Part shown: piece after piece, positions 60,411 to 64,000 of the stretch | Position numbering within the stretch: the first letter of the stretch is position 1 | Layout of the letters: the number at the start of each line of letters is the position of its first letter | Assembly: GCA_011523545.1 (NCBI GenBank) | Contig: WTGN01000029.1 | Span: forward strand, 42,539-106,538 | Length of the DNA: 64,000 bases | Origin: Chloroflexota bacterium | Lineage (GTDB): Bacteria; Chloroflexota; Anaerolineae; Aggregatilineales; Phototrophicaceae | Direction of reading: 5' to 3' | Program-made: the position numbers and the translations under genes | The notes under the pieces: generated by a model | Seen by the model: the letters and a program-made list of their open reading frames with translations, nothing else | Databases searched by the model: none | What the model was told of the DNA's origin: nothing

Positions 60411-61688
60411 ATCAAGAGAAGGTCAATTAGCAGGCGCGACTTCCTGAAGGCATCGGGCGGATTGGCGGCCGGCGGTTTGCTGGCCTTCGCTCAGGACGGC
60501 GTCACCATCCGTTCACACACGCGCAGCGGCCGGCAGGCGGACGCGCAGAAATTCTGGGCCGAGCGCTTCAATGAGGACATGGCCGGCGAGGCCCAGGTCG
60601 TCATCGAAGATTTCCCGGGCTCGGAGTATTTCCAGAAGATCAACACGTTGGCGGCCGGCGGCACCATGGGCGATGTCATCTGGATCTCGTCCATTGAAGG
60701 CTACTTCCGGCTGGCGGCGACCGGCGTCCTCCAGCCGATCGACGATGTGATTGAAAGCTTGGGCTATAACCTAGACGAGCATTACCCGGCGACGACTTCG
60801 GCAGCGCGCTTGAATGGACAACTGTACGGCATTCCAATTCTGGCGCATCCGGGGCGCGTCGGCTTGTTCTTCAACAAGACCATCTTTGATGACGCGGGCG
60901 TCGACTACCCGGACGAGACCTGGACGATGGATGACTTCCTGGCCGCCGCCATCGAGGTGACCGACCCCGACCGGCGCATCTGGGGCTTCGTTGATCCGGA
61001 AGGCTCTTACTTCACCTCGATCGTCTTCATCCGCGCCTTTGGCGGCGACACGCTCAACGCGGACGGCACCGAGTCCCTGCTGAATTCGGAAGAGGCGATT
61101 GCGGCGCTGAAGTTCCAGAGCGCGCTCTATAACGAGCACAAGGTCGCGCCCGTGCCTGGCACCGCGCTTCAGGGTCCCTACCAGCTCTTCGCCGCCAATC
61201 AGCTGGCGATGTTCCAGTCGGGCTTCTGGGGCAGCGGCGTCGCCCAATTCGTTGAAGACCCGAGCATCGTCGGCGTCGCGCCGATGCCGATCGGGCCATC
61301 GGGCCAGCGCGGCAGCATGTTTGAATTTGATCCACTCTGCGTGACCTCCTTCACCGAGCATCCGGAAAATTCCTTCAAATGGGTGGATTACAACACCGGC
61401 TTCGATGCGCAGCTGCGCGTGACCAAGCTGCACAACGTCACGGCCAGCCGCCCGGCGGTGATGGCGGACGAAGTGGTGCAGGAGAGCGACACCTTGCGCG
61501 TCTTCTCCGGCGTCATGGCCGATGCCTTGCCCTTGGTGCTGCCGGCGAACTTCCGCGAAACCGAGCACTTCAAATTCATCGGCGACCAGATTCAAGCGTT
61601 GTGGCTGGGTTTGGCGTCCGTCGATGACATCATCGAGGATCTCAACTCCGGCGCCCAGGCGATCCTGGATAAGCCGGCGCTGGGATAG
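60411..61688 (+). CDS. Tat-exported sugar-type ABC transporter binding protein
   Basis: The clear Tat motif SRRDFLKASGG precedes LAAGGLLAFAQDGVTIRSHT, so translation must begin before residue 60462, the first TTG. No ATG, GTG or TTG is in frame between the upstream stop (60399-60401) and the twin-arginine segment. The likely starts are ATC at 60411, 5 bases after aaggag, or ATT at 60426, after gaagg. The mature part is a family 1 carbohydrate-binding protein of about 400 residues (GRVGLFFNKTIFDDAGVDYP, AANQLAMFQSGFWGSG). It is followed by two permeases. Confidence 0.85.
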   Translation: MKRRSISRRDFLKASGGLAAGGLLAFAQDGVTIRSHTRSGRQADAQKFWAERFNEDMAGEAQVVIEDFPGSEYFQKINTLAAGGTMGDVIWISSIEGYFRLAATGVLQPIDDVIESLGYNLDEHYPATTSAARLNGQLYGIPILAHPGRVGLFFNKTIFDDAGVDYPDETWTMDDFLAAAIEVTDPDRRIWGFVDPEGSYFTSIVFIRAFGGDTLNADGTESLLNSEEAIAALKFQSALYNEHKVAPVPGTALQGPYQLFAANQLAMFQSGFWGSGVAQFVEDPSIVGVAPMPIGPSGQRGSMFEFDPLCVTSFTEHPENSFKWVDYNTGFDAQLRVTKLHNVTASRPAVMADEVVQESDTLRVFSGVMADALPLVLPANFRETEHFKFIGDQIQALWLGLASVDDIIEDLNSGAQAILDKPALG

Positions 61689-61752
61689 TCCACTATCGCA
61701 ATTCTCTTGCCTGCGAGACGATCTCTCGGGCTAGAATTTCCATTCTGGTTTG

Positions 61753-61845
61753 CGTACGGGCGAGCCGCCGGCTCGCCCCTACACACATTCAGTGTCGGGC
61801 GAGTTGATCGGTATCGTGGACACTAACCGCCGGCTCGCCCCTACA
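61753..61845. repeat. Family A repeats, simple plus composite
   Basis: A simple hairpin (gtacgggcgagccgccggct ... cgcccctac) is followed by a composite one with gtggacactaaccgc and ggctcgcccctac. Confidence 0.65.
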
Positions 61846-61869
61846 ACTTAGATTTGCGCGAGAATCCGG

Positions 61870-62829
61870 ATGATCGTCCCCATCAAGCGGCGCCTTGGCT
61901 TGAGTACGCCCTTGACCTTGAGTCAACGGGAAGCGCTGCAAGGCTTTATCTACATCTCCCCCTGGATCATCGGCTTCCTGGTCTTCACGGTCGGGCCGAT
62001 GATCGCGTCGGCATACCTGAGCCTGACCGATTACAACATCGTCACGCCGCCGCGCTGGGCCGGCCTGGGCAATTATGAATACATGTTCGGCGACCGGCTC
62101 TTCTGGAAATCCATCGAAAACACGCTCTATTACACCGTCGTCTTCGTGCCTATCGCCATCGCCGGCTCGCTGGCTTTGGCGATGCTGCTCAACCAGCGGA
62201 TCGCCGGGCGCGTCGCTTTGCGGACGCTGTATTTTCTGCCATCGGTGACGCCGGTCGTGGCGGCCGCCTTTCTCTGGCTGTGGATCTTCCAGCCGCAGAT
62301 CGGCTTGATGAACGCCATCATCTCGGCGCTGGGTTTGGGCAATGGTCCGCTCTGGCTCGGGCATCCCGGTTCCTCCAAGCCGGCCCTCATCATCATCAGC
62401 CTCTGGGGCGCGCTCGGCGGCAACACCATGCTGATCTTCCTGGCGTCGCTGCAGGGCATCCCCAAGGAGCTCTACGAATCGGCCGATATTGACGGCGCCG
62501 GCGGCGTCGGTAAATTCCGCTATATCACCGTGCCCAGCATATCGCCGGTCATCCTCTTCAACACCGTGCTCGGCGTCATCGGGGCGCTGCAGATGTTCAC
62601 GCTGGCTTATGTCGCCAGCAGCGGCCGGCAGCAGCAATTTTCACCGGGCGGTCCGCTGAACTCCACCTTGTTCTATGTCTTGCATTTGTACAACAGCGCC
62701 TTTGATTTCTGGGAGATGGGTTACGCTTCGGCGCTGGCCTGGGTCTTCTTTGTCATCGTGCTGGCCATCACCGGCTTTCAATTGTGGACGTCCCGCCGCT
62801 GGGTCTACTACGAAGGGGAGGACAATTAG
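61870..62829 (+). CDS. Sugar ABC transporter permease (MalF/UgpA type)
   Basis: 319 residues with six helices. The EAA loop ELYESADIDGAGGVGKFRYI is present with a Ser in place of the second Ala. The N-terminus IVPIKRRLGLSTPLTLSQRE has the cytoplasmic lead of this family. It is preceded by a family A repeat array and probably transcribed with the binding-protein gene. Confidence 0.92.
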   Translation: MIVPIKRRLGLSTPLTLSQREALQGFIYISPWIIGFLVFTVGPMIASAYLSLTDYNIVTPPRWAGLGNYEYMFGDRLFWKSIENTLYYTVVFVPIAIAGSLALAMLLNQRIAGRVALRTLYFLPSVTPVVAAAFLWLWIFQPQIGLMNAIISALGLGNGPLWLGHPGSSKPALIIISLWGALGGNTMLIFLASLQGIPKELYESADIDGAGGVGKFRYITVPSISPVILFNTVLGVIGALQMFTLAYVASSGRQQQFSPGGPLNSTLFYVLHLYNSAFDFWEMGYASALAWVFFVIVLAITGFQLWTSRRWVYYEGEDN

Positions 62830-62863
62830 ATTCCCGTGGAAATGACCCTTCATAGAACGAAAT

Positions 62864-62961
62864 CTGTAGGGCGACAGAACCGCAGTGTCTACGCGCGGTA
62901 TCATGTCGCCCGCGCCCAATGCCTTGCGCATGCAGTGGGCGAGTCGCCGCCTCGCCCCTAC
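62864..62961. repeat. Family A repeats, composite, in the gap between permeases
   Basis: gtagggcgacagaaccgcagtg-type segment (gtagggcgacaga, cgcagtgtctacgcg, then tcatgtcgcccgcgc) and a second unit ending gccgcctcgcccctac. It lies inside the operon between the permease genes. Confidence 0.6.
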
Positions 62962-63005
62962 GAAGCGCAATCCAGTTCGGGCTTGACATCAAGGAGTCTG
63001 CGGCT

Positions 63006-63875
63006 GTGTTAAGCCAGATGCTGCCCGCCTGGCGGGTGAAGCGCATCATCCGTTACGCTTTGCTCTACGCCGTCGCCTATGGGTTGACGATCATATTCGC
63101 CCTGCCTTTTCTGTGGGCGGTTTCGTCCTCTTTGAAGCCGGTCAACGAATTGTTTCTGTGGCCGCCGCAGTTGATTCCCAAGACCTGGCGTTTTGAAAAT
63201 TACATCGAAATCTGGCATGTGGCGCCGCTGGCGCGCTTCTTCGTCAACACCGTTTTTGTGACGGTATTCTCGGTTTCGGGCCGCATCCTGTCGGCGGCAT
63301 TGGTCGCCTACGGTTTCGCGCGCTTTCGCTTTCCCTTCCGCAACTTCCTCTTCCTGCTGCTGCTGAGCACGCTGATGCTGCCCTACCAGGTCACCATCAT
63401 CCCGACATTCCTGCTCTTCAAAGCTTTCGGCTGGCTGGATACCTACAATCCGCTGATCATTCCCAATTGGTTCGGCGGCGGCGCCTTCGCCATATTTTTG
63501 TTCCGGCAGTTCTTCTTGACGATTCCCAAGGACCTGGACGAAGCGGCGAAAATCGACGGGGCGAATACGCTATGGATCTTCATCCGCATCATCTTGCCCC
63601 TGTCGAAGCCGGTGGTCATCACCATGATCGTCATCGGCTTCCTCGAAAGCTGGAACGATTTCTTCGGTCCGCTGATTTACCTGAATACGCCCGAGAAATA
63701 TACCCTGTCGCTGGGGTTAGCGAACTTCCAGCGGGTCGTTTCCGCCGGCGGCCAGGCGACCGAGCATCTACTGATGGCGGCGTCAATGGTGATGACCCTG
63801 CCCAGCATCTTGGTCTTCATACTCTTGCAGCGTTATTATATTCAAGGCGTCGTCATCTCGTCGGGCAGCAAGTAG
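63006..63875 (+). CDS. Sugar ABC transporter permease (MalG/UgpE type)
   Basis: About 289 residues from GTG (63006), 10 bases after aaggag; an ATG lies four codons later (MLPAWRVKRIIRYALLYAVA). The EAA loop is DLDEAAKIDGANTLWIFIRI. Typical PYQVTIIPTFLLFKAFGWLD and SWNDFFGPLIYL segments follow. It closes the plus-strand catabolic operon. There is no ATP-binding subunit gene in the window. Confidence 0.92.
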   Translation: MLSQMLPAWRVKRIIRYALLYAVAYGLTIIFALPFLWAVSSSLKPVNELFLWPPQLIPKTWRFENYIEIWHVAPLARFFVNTVFVTVFSVSGRILSAALVAYGFARFRFPFRNFLFLLLLSTLMLPYQVTIIPTFLLFKAFGWLDTYNPLIIPNWFGGGAFAIFLFRQFFLTIPKDLDEAAKIDGANTLWIFIRIILPLSKPVVITMIVIGFLESWNDFFGPLIYLNTPEKYTLSLGLANFQRVVSAGGQATEHLLMAASMVMTLPSILVFILLQRYYIQGVVISSGSK

Positions 63876-63883
63876 GCGGGCAA

Positions 63884-63933
63884 CCAACCCCCCCCCCGGC
63901 CCCTCCCCAGCGAGTTAGGGAGGGGAGCTAAAC
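63884..63933. repeat. Family B repeat, second copy (inverted)
   Basis: aaccaacccccccccccggc-like start, then ccctccccagcgagttaggg and aggggagctaaac. The cctcccc/ggggagg arms pair around a gcgagtta loop. Its translation (PTPPPAPPQRVREGS) is typical of such widespread repeats. Confidence 0.7.
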
Positions 63934-64000
63934 ATTGCGGGTTGCCACGCACTTTGCGTGGGCGGCGACATGGTACTGTGTGTCTACAATGCACTGAAGC
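63934..64000. other. Right edge, no gene recognised
   Basis: 67 bp that include tgtgtctac, possibly the beginning of another family A composite repeat. Confidence 0.3.

Noticed and set aside
749..63000. Family A repeats as a CRISPR array
   Set aside because: They are isolated palindromes scattered in many gaps, with no regular spacer units and no cas genes.
63467..63931. Plus-strand ORF ending in PPAPPQRVREGS
   Set aside because: It is a shadow of the permease gene that reads into the family B repeat. The tail is the usual translation of this repeat.
1..64000. tRNA, rRNA, tmRNA or RNase P RNA
   Set aside because: I looked for T-arm and rRNA-like sequence but found none. A covariance-model scan (Infernal/tRNAscan-SE) would be decisive.

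Overview
The window looks like chromosomal DNA of a free-living, heterotrophic Chloroflexota bacterium, probably Anaerolineae-like. This is inferred from the mix of genes: an F420-type LLM oxidoreductase, a DusB-type enzyme with an NMGC motif, many SDR, enolase-superfamily, phytanoyl-CoA dioxygenase and sulfatase genes, and 'CUT'-type sugar ABC importers without their own ATPase. No marker gene fixes the taxon. Coding DNA is GC-rich on both strands, and two families of dispersed GC-rich palindromic repeats sit in many intergenic gaps. I saw no rRNA, tRNA, CRISPR array or transposase.

Layout. 1-3.0 kb: a truncated membrane protein, then a sugar-acid-type operon (HpcH/HpaI aldolase, 2-hydroxyacid dehydrogenase, cupin). 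3.4-8.5 kb: VanZ-like protein, LLM flavin oxidoreductase, tRNA-dihydrouridine synthase, two tiny membrane proteins ended by a strong terminator, an NDP-sugar epimerase and a phytanoyl-CoA dioxygenase. 8.7-13.5 kb: a carbohydrate ABC importer (binding protein, two permeases) followed by a sulfatase-family hydrolase with Thr in the nucleophile position. 13.6-19.8 kb: small coiled-coil membrane protein, EamA transporter, sugar isomerase, a recJ gene broken by an exact 557-bp tandem duplication, and an enolase-superfamily dehydratase.

20.1-31.3 kb is the most accessory-looking stretch. It has a Panacea-like/RelE-like toxin-antitoxin pair with a perfect palindrome upstream. Next comes a three-gene recombination module: a degenerate UvrD/AddB-like ATPase, a UvrD helicase and a Cas4/RecB-type nuclease with an Fe-S cysteine set. 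Last is a plasmid-type block (winged-helix protein, ParA, ParB, two parS-like 16-mers, and a primase-polymerase replication protein). This reads as an integrated plasmid or mobile remnant.

31.8-44.2 kb: an acetoacetate-decarboxylase-like/SDR/SDR operon, a sulfotransferase fused to a flippase-like membrane domain, PPK2, AlkD-like protein, ribosomal protein L28, two unknown proteins, a radical SAM protein, an ECF sigma factor fused to ankyrin repeats, an MFS transporter and a RidA protein. 44.5-51.3 kb: a large secreted beta-helix/LysM protein and a peptide-type ABC importer (binding protein and two permeases, no ATPases) behind a promoter carrying a TGTACA dyad.

51.5-63.9 kb: a catabolic locus of unknown substrate. 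A creatininase-family hydrolase is divergent from a YheO-type regulator that heads a long plus-strand operon: RidA, M20 amidohydrolase, E1 alpha and beta of a 2-oxoacid/acetoin dehydrogenase, a free-standing lipoyl domain, two SDRs, a deaminase-like amidohydrolase and a Tat-exported binding protein with two sugar permeases. The enzyme set suggests uptake and breakdown of a nitrogen-containing organic compound. The substrate is not evident.
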